Source: Enterobacter asburiae (GTDB taxonomy: Bacteria; Pseudomonadota; Gammaproteobacteria; Enterobacterales; Enterobacteriaceae). From it: a DNA stretch of 64,000 bases. The notes below the pieces were generated by a model. That model was not told the origin of the DNA. It was given only the letters and a program-made list of their open reading frames with translations, and ran no database searches. The stretch is from the NCBI RefSeq assembly GCF_007035645.1, contig NZ_AP019632.1:2170001-2234000 (forward strand), in the 5' to 3' direction. How positions within the stretch are numbered: position 1 is the stretch's first letter; each line of letters opens with the position of its first letter. Positions 15,253 to 24,786 of this stretch are shown in pieces. A program made the translations under genes and the position numbers.

Positions 15253-16239
15253 TTATTTCGCGCTGCCGGCGTCCCGGTTGGTATAGGTCACAGGGACCCA
15301 GGCATAGCCGCCGTTTTCGCCTTTGGTGACATACCCGATACCCGGGAACGGCAGATGGGGCGCGGCGACCAGGTCTTTATTTTTCACAAAGTCCGCAAAC
15401 GCGTGTTCGCGCACGCTTGCCGCTTTGTTCTGATCTTCATCGTAGGTAATGGTCACGTCAGGCTGCGGGAACTGAACCGCCGCGGCATGAATGATGTCGC
15501 CGACAAAGGTGATCTTCTCGCCTTTGCTTGTCAGCGTGTAGAAGGCTGAACCCGGCGTATGGCCGGGATGAACCGTGCCGGTCAGCCCCGGGAGAATCTC
15601 AGATGTGCCGCTAAACGGCACCACTTTACCGGCGTCAAGATAGGGTTTTAAGGTCTTCTGCGCGACGTCAAAGTAGTTCTTGCCGTAGCCGGTTTTTTTC
15701 TGATTCTCGTCGTTAAAGAAAAAGTCGACGTCCGGTTTGCCAACGAAAACGCGCGCGTTGCTGAACACCACCTTGCCGTCTTTCACCAGGCCGCCCGCGT
15801 GATCGGAGTGGGCGTGGGTCAGCAGGACTTCAGTAATGTCCTCGGGTTTAATCCCCTGGGTGGCGAGGCTCTCAATCAGACGTCCGCCGTTGCCGGGGCC
15901 AAAGAGCTGTCCTGAGCCCGTATCCACCAGAATTTTATGTCCGGGCATCGCAATCAGGAACGCGTTGATGGACACTTCAGGCGGGTTGGTCTGGAAATTT
16001 TTCGCGAGCAGCGCATCAATTTTTTGCGGCGTTGTCCGGCGCAGCAGCTTGTGCAGATCCTGCGCGACGGTCCCGTCGGTAAACGAGGTGACCAGAACGT
16101 CGCCGACCTGAACGCTGTATCCGCCCGCCGGTTGTTTAACGACGTGCTGGGGCGTCTCTGCCGCCGCCTGCAGCGCAGGGTAGAAAAGCAATGAACTGGA
16201 AATCAGCGTAGAAAGAGCAAGTTTTTTCACGGTAAGCAT
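15253..16239 (-). CDS. Exported metallo-beta-lactamase-fold hydrolase
   Basis: The 328-residue protein has a signal peptide (AAAETP cleavage region near residue 27) and an MBL domain with the zinc signature LLTHAHSDHAGG near residue 143, a further His in VHPGHTPGS near 217 and a metal-bridging Asp in FVGDIIHAA near 242. This is the methyl-parathion-hydrolase/YtnP-like class, whose members hydrolyse esters, phosphotriesters or lactones. GGAG precedes the ATG. It is followed at once by a LysR gene. The natural substrate cannot be told from sequence. Quorum-signal lactones are one possibility, since a luxI gene lies in this window, but that is speculation. Confidence 0.88.
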   Translation of the reverse strand: MLTVKKLALSTLISSSLLFYPALQAAAETPQHVVKQPAGGYSVQVGDVLVTSFTDGTVAQDLHKLLRRTTPQKIDALLAKNFQTNPPEVSINAFLIAMPGHKILVDTGSGQLFGPGNGGRLIESLATQGIKPEDITEVLLTHAHSDHAGGLVKDGKVVFSNARVFVGKPDVDFFFNDENQKKTGYGKNYFDVAQKTLKPYLDAGKVVPFSGTSEILPGLTGTVHPGHTPGSAFYTLTSKGEKITFVGDIIHAAAVQFPQPDVTITYDEDQNKAASVREHAFADFVKNKDLVAAPHLPFPGIGYVTKGENGGYAWVPVTYTNRDAGSAK

Positions 16240-16342
16240 ACGAGTCTCCTTTGAAAGCGCTCATCTTACTTCTTCGTAAAATTATAAGAACCTGCCCAGA
16301 AATGATAGGACCTATAAACGCAGTGGATAGTACAGCGCAGAA

Positions 16343-16370
16343 GCCGGGTGGCGATGCTGCCTTTCCCGGC
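16343..16370. repeat. REP-type palindrome
   Basis: GCCGGG (16343-16348) and CCCGGC (16365-16370) bracket a GC-rich sequence, a single repetitive extragenic palindrome of the kind common in Enterobacter. It lies between the MBL-fold hydrolase and the acid phosphatase genes. Confidence 0.6.
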
Positions 16371-16380
16371 CCGTAAAACC

Positions 16381-17139
16381 TTATTTTTTCAGCGGCGCGT
16401 TCCAGCTGTCCGGCGTGGCTTTGGACCAGGAGCCATAAGCGGCATTTGGCAGCACAATCCAGTCGTTTCCGAAGTGTTCCGCGCTGGCTTCAACCAGCTC
16501 GCGCTGCTGCTCGCTCGGCTTTTTGTTTTTAAACTGCACGGCGAAATCAGGCAGGCTGTCGCCAAACAGCATCACGATCTGCTGCTTTTTGAGGATGCTC
16601 TGGCGACGCTCTTCCTTGCTGACCGTGTCCAGAAGCACGCTTTCATCGGACACCTGCGGAAGTCCCAGGGCTTTTAACGTCCTGAGCGTATCGGCTTTAT
16701 TTTCCTGCATGCGGTCCGAAACATAATAGATACGGACCTTGCTTTGATTCACATGGTCAAGAAACGCCTTCGCGCCCGGAATTAAGCCGGGTTTACCCTG
16801 TTTCTCCCAGTCGCTCCAGGTGTCCCATTTTGTATAGTCGTGACACTGCTCGGTGTCGCGCACCAGCAGAGGGGTGTTATCCAGCACCGTTTCATCCAGG
16901 TCCATTACCACGGCGTAATTTTCAGGCGTTTTCAGCTCTTTTAACTTCTCGTTGAAACGCTCGGTGGCAAACCGATACGTCTGCAGCTGAAGAGCCACGA
17001 TCTCTGCCGATTTCTGCTGATAGCGCAGCGCCATTTCGTACGCTTTGGGTTCACACAGCTCGCCCCCGGCGGCCGTCGCCGCTGCCGTTGCACTCAAAAC
17101 AGGTAATGCCAGCAGTAATGCCTTAGCCATTGAATTCAC
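16381..17139 (-). CDS. Periplasmic HAD acid phosphatase, e(P4)/class C-like
   Basis: A 252-residue secreted phosphatase of the HAD superfamily, related to Haemophilus e(P4) 5'-nucleotidase. The catalytic motif VMDLDETVLD is near residue 77, the motif II region is IYYVSDR near 135, and motif III/IV is MLFGDSLPDF near 195. Together these supply the four Asp residues of the DDDD class. The signal peptide is long and Ala-rich (cleavage near ATAAGG). The Cys in GELCEP is not in a good lipobox, so unlike e(P4) it is probably soluble. It would strip phosphate from nucleotides or organic phosphates in the periplasm. It appears to be monocistronic. Confidence 0.88.
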   Translation of the reverse strand: MNSMAKALLLALPVLSATAAATAAGGELCEPKAYEMALRYQQKSAEIVALQLQTYRFATERFNEKLKELKTPENYAVVMDLDETVLDNTPLLVRDTEQCHDYTKWDTWSDWEKQGKPGLIPGAKAFLDHVNQSKVRIYYVSDRMQENKADTLRTLKALGLPQVSDESVLLDTVSKEERRQSILKKQQIVMLFGDSLPDFAVQFKNKKPSEQQRELVEASAEHFGNDWIVLPNAAYGSWSKATPDSWNAPLKK

Positions 17140-17216
17140 ACTTTTTTCCTCAACACCCTGGTTAAAATCCTGAAAGCGTATTGAAATTCAATGACAGAAA
17201 TATGAAGGCCGCGCCG

Positions 17217-17744
17217 TTAGACCAGCATGTAATACCAGAACAGGGCGACTTCGTCTTTTTCCGGTAAGGCGTTGTAGAGATAACGATCGTATCCGCCCAG
17301 GGTAAACCCGTAGTTGCGGTAAAACAGACAGGCAGAAACGTTCACATTTTGTGTTTCAAGCCGTAATCCCGGCGCGTTTACGCTGCGGGCCCACACGTGC
17401 GCGGCGGCCATTAATTTTTGCGCGGCGCCGGTTCTGCGTTTCGTGCGCTCCACGGCAATGTAATCCACCGAGATAAACTTATTCCAGCCGATTGACGCGG
17501 TAATAAATCCCGCAATTTCCCCGTCATCCGTTTCGGCAATAAGAAATATGGCGTCCGGATTAACGCAGTGGTTTTCAAGGGTTTGGATGTCGAGCTCGTA
17601 GGTTTTAATCCAGGGTTCGGCGACGGCTTCGATATGCAAATCGCAGTGGATAAAGGGCTCTCGCGCAATGTGGCTAATGGTGAAAGAAAAGTCACAGCAT
17701 TCAAGGCGCGTGAGGTCGGTACTGAGTCCTTTTCGAATCTGCAT
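17217..17744 (-). CDS. GNAT acetyltransferase resembling streptothricin acetyltransferases
   Basis: A 175-residue GNAT protein. The acetyl-CoA loop is the basic VERTKRRTGAAQKLM near residue 112, and the C-terminal hallmark LRLETQNVNVSACLFYRNYGF, followed by YDRYLYN, is shared with streptothricin acetyltransferases (Sat/SatA). It could therefore acetylate streptothricin-like aminoglycoside-peptides or an unrelated amine. Chromosomal relatives are common and often do not give clinical resistance, so substrate and phenotype are open. It is divergent from the trehalose operon. Confidence 0.75.
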   Translation of the reverse strand: MQIRKGLSTDLTRLECCDFSFTISHIAREPFIHCDLHIEAVAEPWIKTYELDIQTLENHCVNPDAIFLIAETDDGEIAGFITASIGWNKFISVDYIAVERTKRRTGAAQKLMAAAHVWARSVNAPGLRLETQNVNVSACLFYRNYGFTLGGYDRYLYNALPEKDEVALFWYYMLV

Positions 17745-17876
17745 AGTATTCCCGGTAGTGAGTTATTTCATAAAGAATAGACGAAGCGGTTAAATTCGCT
17801 GGCCTAACACACTTTTAATCCTGAACTAAGCTTGTACTTCGTTCCGCGTAAAATGTGGGTCATTCGAGGACAATGA

Positions 17877-19664
17877 ATGGAATTCAGGACATTTCAAAAG
17901 CAGTGGGGTGCTGAGTTTATTTCCGATGACGTTGTACGTTTTCGCGTCTGGGCAGAAGGACAGAAAGAACTTACGCTACGTCTGGCGGCCGCCGACGTGC
18001 CGATGACGGCAGCTGGCGACGGCTGGTTTCAGGCAGACGTACCCGGCGTCACGCACGGTGCAGAATATCAATTTGTTCTGCAGGACGGCATGACGGTGCC
18101 CGATCCCGCATCGCGCGCGCAAAAAGGCGACGTTAACGGCCCCTCCATCGTTATCGATCCCCAACGCTATCAGCCGGTCAACCGGGACTGGGCAGGGCGG
18201 CCGTGGGAAGACACGGTTATCTACGAGCTGCATATCGGCACGTTTACCCCGGAGGGCACCTTCCGGGCCGCCATCGACAAGCTGCCGTATCTGGCAGAGC
18301 TCGGTATTACCCAGCTTGAAGTGATGCCCGTCTCTCAGTTTGGCGGAACCCGCGGCTGGGGGTATGACGGCGTGCTGCTGTACGCCCCGCACTCTGCCTA
18401 CGGTACGCCGGAGGATTTCCACGCGTTTATTGGCGCCGCGCACGGGCTGGGGCTTTCCGTGGTGCTGGATATCGTGCTTAACCACTTCGGCCCCGAGGGG
18501 AACTATCTGCCCCTGCTGTCGCCCGCGTTTTTTGATGCACAGCAGATGACGCCGTGGGGCAACGGAATTGCTTACGAACGCGAGCCGGTGAGGCAGTACA
18601 TCACCGATGCGCCACTCTACTGGCTGACGGAGTATCGTCTGGACGGCCTGCGCTTTGACGCCATCGACCAGATTAAAGACAGCGCGGAGATGCACATTCT
18701 GGAGGAGATTGCCGCAAAAATCCGCGAGGCGATCCCGCACCGCCACGTTCACCTGACCACGGAAGACAGCCGCAACGTGATTTTCCTGCACCCGCGCGAT
18801 GAACAGGGCAACACGCCGCTGTTCACCGCCGAGTGGAATGATGACTTCCACAACGCCGCCCACGTGTTTGCCACCGGCGAGACGCACGCGTACTACCAGG
18901 ATTTTGCCTTTGAGCCGGAGAAAAAGTTCGCCCGGGCGCTGGCGGAAGGCTTTGTCTACCAGGGCGAGATTTCGCTGCAAACCGGCGAATCCCGCGGGGT
19001 GGAGTGCCAGACGCAGCCGCCGCAGTTCTTCGTCGATTTTATTCAGAACCACGATCAGACCGGGAATCGCGCCCAGGGCGAGCGTCTTATCACCCTGGCC
19101 GGTGTCGACAAGACGCGGGTGCTGCTTGCCGCGCTGCTGCTTTCTCCCCATATCCCGCTGCTGTTTATGGGCGAGGAGTTTGGTGAAACGCATCCGTTCC
19201 TGTTCTTCACCGATTTTCACGGCGATCTGGCGAAGGCGGTGCGGGAAGGGCGCGCGAAAGAGTTTACGGGCCATGCCGGGCACGATGAAACCGTCCCGGA
19301 TCCGAATGACATGAACACCTTCATCCGTTCAAAACTCGACTGGAATAAGATTGCCACCGACGAAGGCAAAACGTGGCTGCGCTTCACGCGCCACCTGCTG
19401 ACGCTGCGTCATCGCCATATCGTTCCGCTTCTGCGTCATGGCGGCGCCGTTGAGGGCAAGATAATCAAGACCGCGCCCGGCATGGTGGCGGTGAGCTGGC
19501 ATTTCACGTCGGGGACGCTCTCTCTGGCGCTGAATATCGGTAATAAGCCCGTCGCGCTGCCCGATCTCGCGGGTGAGACGCGCTTTGCCTGGCCGGAAGT
19601 CACTGACGTTTTACCGCCGAACGGTATTGTCGTTCGCTTTGCTGATGGAGAAGCATCGTTATGA
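17877..19664 (+). CDS. treZ: TreZ, maltooligosyltrehalose trehalohydrolase
   Basis: TreZ hydrolyses the bond next to the terminal trehalosyl unit of maltooligosyltrehalose and releases trehalose. The 595-residue GH13 enzyme has an N-terminal E-set domain (about 1-90) and a catalytic barrel with VLDIVLNHFG near 198, nucleophile region GLRFDAIDQI near 257, acid/base LTTEDS near 292 and FIQNHDQTGN near 385. CGAGGA lies six bases before the ATG at 17877. treY starts within its stop codon (ATGA overlap), and the debranching gene follows. Together these three convert glycogen or maltodextrin to trehalose, typically for osmotic or desiccation tolerance. Confidence 0.94.
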   Translation: MEFRTFQKQWGAEFISDDVVRFRVWAEGQKELTLRLAAADVPMTAAGDGWFQADVPGVTHGAEYQFVLQDGMTVPDPASRAQKGDVNGPSIVIDPQRYQPVNRDWAGRPWEDTVIYELHIGTFTPEGTFRAAIDKLPYLAELGITQLEVMPVSQFGGTRGWGYDGVLLYAPHSAYGTPEDFHAFIGAAHGLGLSVVLDIVLNHFGPEGNYLPLLSPAFFDAQQMTPWGNGIAYEREPVRQYITDAPLYWLTEYRLDGLRFDAIDQIKDSAEMHILEEIAAKIREAIPHRHVHLTTEDSRNVIFLHPRDEQGNTPLFTAEWNDDFHNAAHVFATGETHAYYQDFAFEPEKKFARALAEGFVYQGEISLQTGESRGVECQTQPPQFFVDFIQNHDQTGNRAQGERLITLAGVDKTRVLLAALLLSPHIPLLFMGEEFGETHPFLFFTDFHGDLAKAVREGRAKEFTGHAGHDETVPDPNDMNTFIRSKLDWNKIATDEGKTWLRFTRHLLTLRHRHIVPLLRHGGAVEGKIIKTAPGMVAVSWHFTSGTLSLALNIGNKPVALPDLAGETRFAWPEVTDVLPPNGIVVRFADGEASL

Positions 19665-22129
19665 TCCCTTCCGCCACGTACCGTATTCAGTTCCGCAATG
19701 GCATGACCTTCGACCGCGTTGCGGCGCTGGTGCCTTATCTGAAAGATCTCGGCATCAGCCATCTCTACGCGTCGCCCGTATTTACCGCCACAGCGGGTTC
19801 CACTCACGGCTATGACGTGACCAACCCGAATGAAATTGACCCCGCAATCGGCGGACGAGACGGTTTCGACCGCATGTCGGCAGCGCTTAAGCAGGCCGGC
19901 ATGGGGCTGATTCTGGATATTGTCCCGAACCATATGTCCACCTCGCTGGAAAATGCCTGGTGGCGGGACGTGATTGAATACGGCCAGCAGAGCCGCTATT
20001 TCCGCTATTTCGATATCGACGGGTCGCGCCCGCTGACGCTGCCGTTTCTCGGTGACACCTTTGAGGCGGAGCTGGAGAAGGGGGCGATCGCTCTAAAACG
20101 TGACCCTGTCACGAACACGGCCGCGCTGGTTTACTACGACGCCGAGTATCCGCTCAACCCCGGCACGTACAGCGAGGATAAGAGCATCGCTGAGCTGCAT
20201 GAAGCGCAAAGCTGGCGACTGATGTCCTGGCGGGAAGCGCCGAAGCAGCTCTCGTGGCGGCGCTTCTTCGAGATCACCGGGCTGGTCGGCGTTCGGGTTG
20301 AAGACGACGCGGTCTTCGACGATACGCACCGGCTGATCCTTGAGCTGGTTCACGCCGGCGTGGTGGACGGCCTGCGCATCGACCACGTCGACGGCCTGGC
20401 CGATCCGCTGGGGTATCTGCAGCGCCTGCGGGAGAAAACCGGGCCCGACTGCTACATCACGGTTGAAAAAATTCTCGCGAAGGGAGAACAGCTCCCCGCC
20501 GACTGGCCGGTATCCGGCACCACCGGCTACGAGTTTATCGCCTCGCTGGCGGAAGTGCTGGTCGACGACGATAACCTGTCGCGCCTGGAGACCATCCACG
20601 ACGAAACGCTGGGGATAACGGTCGATCGCCACGCGGAACTGCGCGATGCCAAGGGCCTGATGACCGATCGCAATTTTGAGGGTGAATTCACTACGCTGCT
20701 TAACCTTGCTGACGATCTGGCCCGCCGCAATGAGGTTGCGCTACCGCGCGAGGAGATCCGCCGCGCGCTGCGCGAGCTGCTTATTGCCTTTCCGGTCTAC
20801 CGCACCTACGGCACCCGGGAGGGATTAACCTCGTCGGACGTGGCGCTGCTTAACCGCGTGGTCGCCGGCGTGGAGACGTCTGAAGCGGCGCTGAGCCTGA
20901 TTGTGCGCATTCTTACCGGCGACCTGCTGGAAGATTGCCGCGAGTCCGCCGCGCTGTTCAGAACCCGCTTCCAGCAGCTTACCGGGCCGCTGATGGCGAA
21001 GTCCGTTGAAGACACGCTGTTCTTTCGCCACAACCTCGAGCTGGCGCTCAATGAAGTGGGCGCCGACCCGACGCCGCGCGCGTTTTCATTATCCCGCTTC
21101 CACCAGGAGATGCGCATTCGTCTCGCCCGACAGCCCGACGCGCTGCTGGGCACCTCCACGCACGATACCAAGCGCGGGGAAGACGCCCGGGCGCGTCTCT
21201 ACACCCTGACGGAAGCGCCGGAACGCTGGGGGGAAAATCTGGCCCGCTGGCGACAGATGAACCAGACTCAGGTGCGTTTTCTCAATGACGGTACCGCGCC
21301 GAACGCTGCCGATACCTGGATGATCTATCAGGCGCTGGCGGGCGTCTGGCCCGCCACGCTGTCTCCGGACGACGCTGAAGGGCTTGCATCACTGGAAGCG
21401 CGTTTTATCGGCTTCCTCGAGAAAGCGCTGCGCGAGGCAAAACAGCGCACCGACTGGATCGACAGCAACGAGAGCTATGAGAGCGTGGTGCTGAGCTACG
21501 CGCGGCACCTGCTTTCGCCGGACAACGCCCTGTTCCTGCAGGATTTTAGCGAGGCGATGCAGCCCTTTATCCGGGCCGGGCTGATAAACAGCCTCAGCCA
21601 GACGGTAATCAAGCTGACGGCTCCCGGCGTGCCGGATATCTATCAGGGCAGCGAGGCGCTCAACTTTAGCCTCGTCGACCCGGATAACCGACGGGAGCCG
21701 GACTTCAACGCGCTGGTGCACAACCTCTGCGCGGCGGATGCCACGGTATTTGATAACCCGGCCTGCTGGCGAGACGGGCGCGTTAAGCAGTTCGTCACCG
21801 CCACGCTGCTGCGGCTGCGTCCGCATTACGACGCGCTTTTCCGCTACGGCGACTGGCTGCCGCTTAAGGTCACCGGCGAGCGCGAGGAGAACCTGATTGT
21901 CTATGCCCGCGTTAAGGACGAGGAGGCGCTGATTGTCGCCGTACCGCGTTTGGTTTTTGATGTCACCGATAATCATCAGCTGTGGGTCAATACCAGGGTC
22001 GCGATACCGGAAGAACTGGCCGGGAAACGCTATCGGGATCTGTTCAGCGGTGAGAGCCGCATTCTGCAAGAGACGCTGAATTTAACGTCAGAAAAGGGAT
22101 GTGTACTGGTTCTGCTTACCTGCGAATAA
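19661..22129 (+). CDS. treY: TreY, maltooligosyltrehalose synthase
   Basis: TreY rearranges the reducing-end alpha-1,4 bond of a maltooligosaccharide to alpha-1,1, making maltooligosyltrehalose for TreZ. The 822-residue GH13 enzyme opens with PSATYRIQFRNGMTFDRVAA and has LDIVPNHMS near 88, GLRIDHVDGL near 239, TVEKIL near 270 and STHDTKRGEDAR near 501, the TreY-specific conserved set. Length is within the usual range for TreY, allowing for its large insertions. Its ATG overlaps the treZ stop, and the treX/glgX gene begins 15 bases after its end. Confidence 0.95.
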   Translation: MIPSATYRIQFRNGMTFDRVAALVPYLKDLGISHLYASPVFTATAGSTHGYDVTNPNEIDPAIGGRDGFDRMSAALKQAGMGLILDIVPNHMSTSLENAWWRDVIEYGQQSRYFRYFDIDGSRPLTLPFLGDTFEAELEKGAIALKRDPVTNTAALVYYDAEYPLNPGTYSEDKSIAELHEAQSWRLMSWREAPKQLSWRRFFEITGLVGVRVEDDAVFDDTHRLILELVHAGVVDGLRIDHVDGLADPLGYLQRLREKTGPDCYITVEKILAKGEQLPADWPVSGTTGYEFIASLAEVLVDDDNLSRLETIHDETLGITVDRHAELRDAKGLMTDRNFEGEFTTLLNLADDLARRNEVALPREEIRRALRELLIAFPVYRTYGTREGLTSSDVALLNRVVAGVETSEAALSLIVRILTGDLLEDCRESAALFRTRFQQLTGPLMAKSVEDTLFFRHNLELALNEVGADPTPRAFSLSRFHQEMRIRLARQPDALLGTSTHDTKRGEDARARLYTLTEAPERWGENLARWRQMNQTQVRFLNDGTAPNAADTWMIYQALAGVWPATLSPDDAEGLASLEARFIGFLEKALREAKQRTDWIDSNESYESVVLSYARHLLSPDNALFLQDFSEAMQPFIRAGLINSLSQTVIKLTAPGVPDIYQGSEALNFSLVDPDNRREPDFNALVHNLCAADATVFDNPACWRDGRVKQFVTATLLRLRPHYDALFRYGDWLPLKVTGEREENLIVYARVKDEEALIVAVPRLVFDVTDNHQLWVNTRVAIPEELAGKRYRDLFSGESRILQETLNLTSEKGCVLVLLTCE

Positions 22130-22144
22130 TCGTGGAGAACGAAA

Positions 22145-24220
22145 ATGGCAAAGGATACTACGTTTGAAATTCGGGCCGGTCATGGCCAGCAGTTGGGGGC
22201 GAATTATGACGGGAAAGGGGTCAACTTCGCGCTGTTCTCCGCTCACGCCGAGCGGGTGGAACTCTGTCTGTTTGACCCGTCCGGGAAAAACGAAATCGCC
22301 CGGCTGGAACTGCCGGAATATACCCATGAGGTCTGGCACGGCTATGTGCCGGACCTGAAGCCCGGCGCGCTGTACGGCTATCGCGTCTACGGCCCTTACG
22401 ATCCGGAAAACGGCCACCGCTTTAACCCGCACAAGCTGCTTATCGACCCTTACGCCCGAGAACTGGTGGGCGATATCGACTGGAACGATGCCCATTTCGG
22501 CTATGAGCTGGGGCATGACGAGTTAGATTTAAGCTTTGACACGCGCGACAGCGCGCCGTTCACGCCGAAATGCAAGGTCATCGACCCGAACGCCTTTGAC
22601 TGGCAGGACAACAGCCGGCCAAACGTGCCCTGGCCGCATACCGTCGTCTATGAGAGCCACGTGAAGGGCTTTACCCAGATGAACCCGGCCATCCCGCAGG
22701 AGCTGCGCGGCACGTTTGAGGGGATGGGACACAAAGCCTCGGTCGACTACATCAAGAGTCTTGGCATCACCTCGGTGGAGCTTCTGCCGGTTCACTGGTT
22801 CCCGGACGACCAGCATCTGCTCGATCGCGGCCTGAAGAACTTCTGGGGCTATAACACCCTCGGCTTTTTTGCTCCGGCGTCGCGCTACTACGGCCCGGCG
22901 GGGACCCAGGGCTTTCGCGACATGGTACGCGCGTATCACGATGCGGGCATCGAGGTGATTCTGGACGTGGTGTACAACCATACTGCGGAAGGAAATGAGC
23001 TTGGCCCTACGCTCTCGTTTAAGGGGATTGATAACTACAGCTATTACCGCACCCTGCCGGACCAGCACCGGTACTACATCAACGACACCGGGACGGGAAA
23101 TACGGTTAACACCTCGCATCCGCGCGTGCTGCAGATGGTGATGGATTCGCTGCGCTACTGGGCGGAATCGATGCATATTGACGGTTTTCGTTTCGACCTG
23201 GGGACGATACTGGGCCGCGAGCCGGAAGGGTTTGATCCGCGCGGCGGTTTCTTCGACGCCATATCGCAGGACCCGGTGTTATCAAGACTTAAGCTGATTG
23301 GTGAACCCTGGGACATCGGTCCCGGTGGGTATCAGGTCGGCGGTTTCCCGCCGGGATGGGGGGAGTGGAACGACAAATACCGCGATACCGTCCGCGAGTA
23401 CTGGAAGGGCGATAACGTCTCCACCGACTTTGCCGCGCGTCTGCTGGGATCCGGGGATCTGTACGACCTGCGCGGGCGTCGTCCGTGGGCCAGCGTCAAC
23501 TTCATCACCGCTCACGACGGCTTTACGCTGAATGACCTGGTGTCGTACAACGAGAAGCATAACGCCGACAACGGCGAGGACAATAACGACGGGCATAACG
23601 ATAATCGCTCGTACAACTATGGCGAAGAAGGGCCGACGGAGAACCCGGATATTATTGCTACCCGCGAACGGCAGAAGCGGAATTTCCTGACCACGCTGCT
23701 GTTTTCCCACGGCACGCCGATGCTGCTGGCGGGGGACGAGTTTGGCCGCACGCAGAAGGGCAACAACAACGGCTACTGTCAGGACAGCGAGATCTCGTGG
23801 ATCGACTGGAACGGAATAACCGAAAACGACGCTGCGCTGCGCGAGTTTACCCGACGGCTCATTGACCTTCGCGCGCAACAGCCGTTATTGCGCCGTGAAA
23901 GCTGGCGCGACGGGCTGGAGATCCGCTGGTTCAATGCCGGCGGCGGCCCGCAGCAGGCCGAGCAGTGGGATGAAGGCTCGACGCTCGGCGTCTCCATCAG
24001 CAGGCCGGATCTCAGGCAGGAGGACGGCATCTGGCACGACGTGCTGATGCTGTTCAACCCGTTTGAAGGGACCGTGCCGTTCCAGATCCCGCAGTTTGGC
24101 GAAGGGGGATGGGTGCTGGAGCTGTCTACGGCAGAGGACGCTGCCACCGGGACAGCGTTCACCGAAACCGTAGAGTACGAACTGGCCGGACGCAGTATTA
24201 CCCTCTTTAGACGTCCTTAG
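22145..24220 (+). CDS. GlgX/TreX-type glycogen debranching enzyme
   Basis: A 691-residue GH13 isoamylase-type enzyme that hydrolyses alpha-1,6 branches, giving linear chains for TreY. It has an N-terminal CBM48-like domain (about 10-120: GANYDGKGVNFALFSAHAE) and the catalytic barrel motifs DVVYNHTAEGNE near 280, GFRFDLGTILG near 350, LIGEPWDIGPGG near 385 and FITAHDGFTLNDLV near 455. The GGAG ribosome-binding site and 15-base spacing place it in the tre operon, so the product is better thought of as TreX in role. The standard glg operon probably encodes a separate GlgX elsewhere. It is convergent with the MarR-like gene, with a two-base gap. Confidence 0.93.
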   Translation: MAKDTTFEIRAGHGQQLGANYDGKGVNFALFSAHAERVELCLFDPSGKNEIARLELPEYTHEVWHGYVPDLKPGALYGYRVYGPYDPENGHRFNPHKLLIDPYARELVGDIDWNDAHFGYELGHDELDLSFDTRDSAPFTPKCKVIDPNAFDWQDNSRPNVPWPHTVVYESHVKGFTQMNPAIPQELRGTFEGMGHKASVDYIKSLGITSVELLPVHWFPDDQHLLDRGLKNFWGYNTLGFFAPASRYYGPAGTQGFRDMVRAYHDAGIEVILDVVYNHTAEGNELGPTLSFKGIDNYSYYRTLPDQHRYYINDTGTGNTVNTSHPRVLQMVMDSLRYWAESMHIDGFRFDLGTILGREPEGFDPRGGFFDAISQDPVLSRLKLIGEPWDIGPGGYQVGGFPPGWGEWNDKYRDTVREYWKGDNVSTDFAARLLGSGDLYDLRGRRPWASVNFITAHDGFTLNDLVSYNEKHNADNGEDNNDGHNDNRSYNYGEEGPTENPDIIATRERQKRNFLTTLLFSHGTPMLLAGDEFGRTQKGNNNGYCQDSEISWIDWNGITENDAALREFTRRLIDLRAQQPLLRRESWRDGLEIRWFNAGGGPQQAEQWDEGSTLGVSISRPDLRQEDGIWHDVLMLFNPFEGTVPFQIPQFGEGGWVLELSTAEDAATGTAFTETVEYELAGRSITLFRRP

Positions 24221-24222
24221 CT

Positions 24223-24768
24223 TCAGAGTGATGCCGCCGCGCGGGCGGCGGTGTCATACAGGGAGGAGATCGTGCGTAACAGCTGCGCGGTCTCGCCAAT
24301 CGACTTCCCGGCAATGCCGCTCTCCGCGTGGATTGCGATCAGACACGCCTCCCGCACGTCCCGGTACTTCATGCACAACGCTTTCCCTTCCTCGGTAGTC
24401 GAGAAAAAGAGCTCTTTGCCCGCTTTCTCGCTCGTCACGTAGCCCGCTTTGACCAGCTTTTTCAGGGCGTAGGTCACAACGTGGGTATCTTCCACGTTAA
24501 GAACGAAACAGATATCGGCCAGCTTTTTCTTGCGGTCGCGGTGGTTTACGTGATGCAGCAGCGAGACGTCAAATGCGCCCATATCGGGCTCGCCGGCTGC
24601 AGTCATGCAGCGCACCATCCATTTATTGAACGCGTTGCTGGTCATGATCAGCGCGTACTCCAGCTCTGACAGTTCCGCGCAGCGCTCGGACACCAGGTGG
24701 CGGGACGAGACGATTCGGCCATCGTTGATATCGTCGTGAGGGGGTGTAGCACTCTTTTCCGAGGTCAT
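24223..24768 (-). CDS. MarR-like winged-helix regulator
   Basis: From the ATG at 24768 this is 181 residues; AAGGA lies five bases upstream. A longer form from 24798 has no ribosome-binding site and would begin inside the palindromic operator. The protein has a winged-helix core at about 55-135 (GAFDVSLLHHVNHRDRKKKLADICFVLN, then VTYALKKLVKAGYV, then the wing EKAGKELFFSTTEEG). Members with this N-terminal extension are annotated as predicted MarR-type regulators. It is divergent from the DUF969-DUF979-DUF2891 operon, and a nested palindrome lies between them, so it is most likely its repressor and autoregulator. Confidence 0.82.
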   Translation of the reverse strand: MTSEKSATPPHDDINDGRIVSSRHLVSERCAELSELEYALIMTSNAFNKWMVRCMTAAGEPDMGAFDVSLLHHVNHRDRKKKLADICFVLNVEDTHVVTYALKKLVKAGYVTSEKAGKELFFSTTEEGKALCMKYRDVREACLIAIHAESGIAGKSIGETAQLLRTISSLYDTAARAAASL

Positions 24769-24786
24769 AACGTTCCTTAGCCAGAA

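Noticed and set aside
17976..19283. Open frame of 435 codons on the minus strand opposite treZ
   Set aside because: It is antisense to treZ, which has all its catalytic motifs. The frame is kept open by high GC codon bias.
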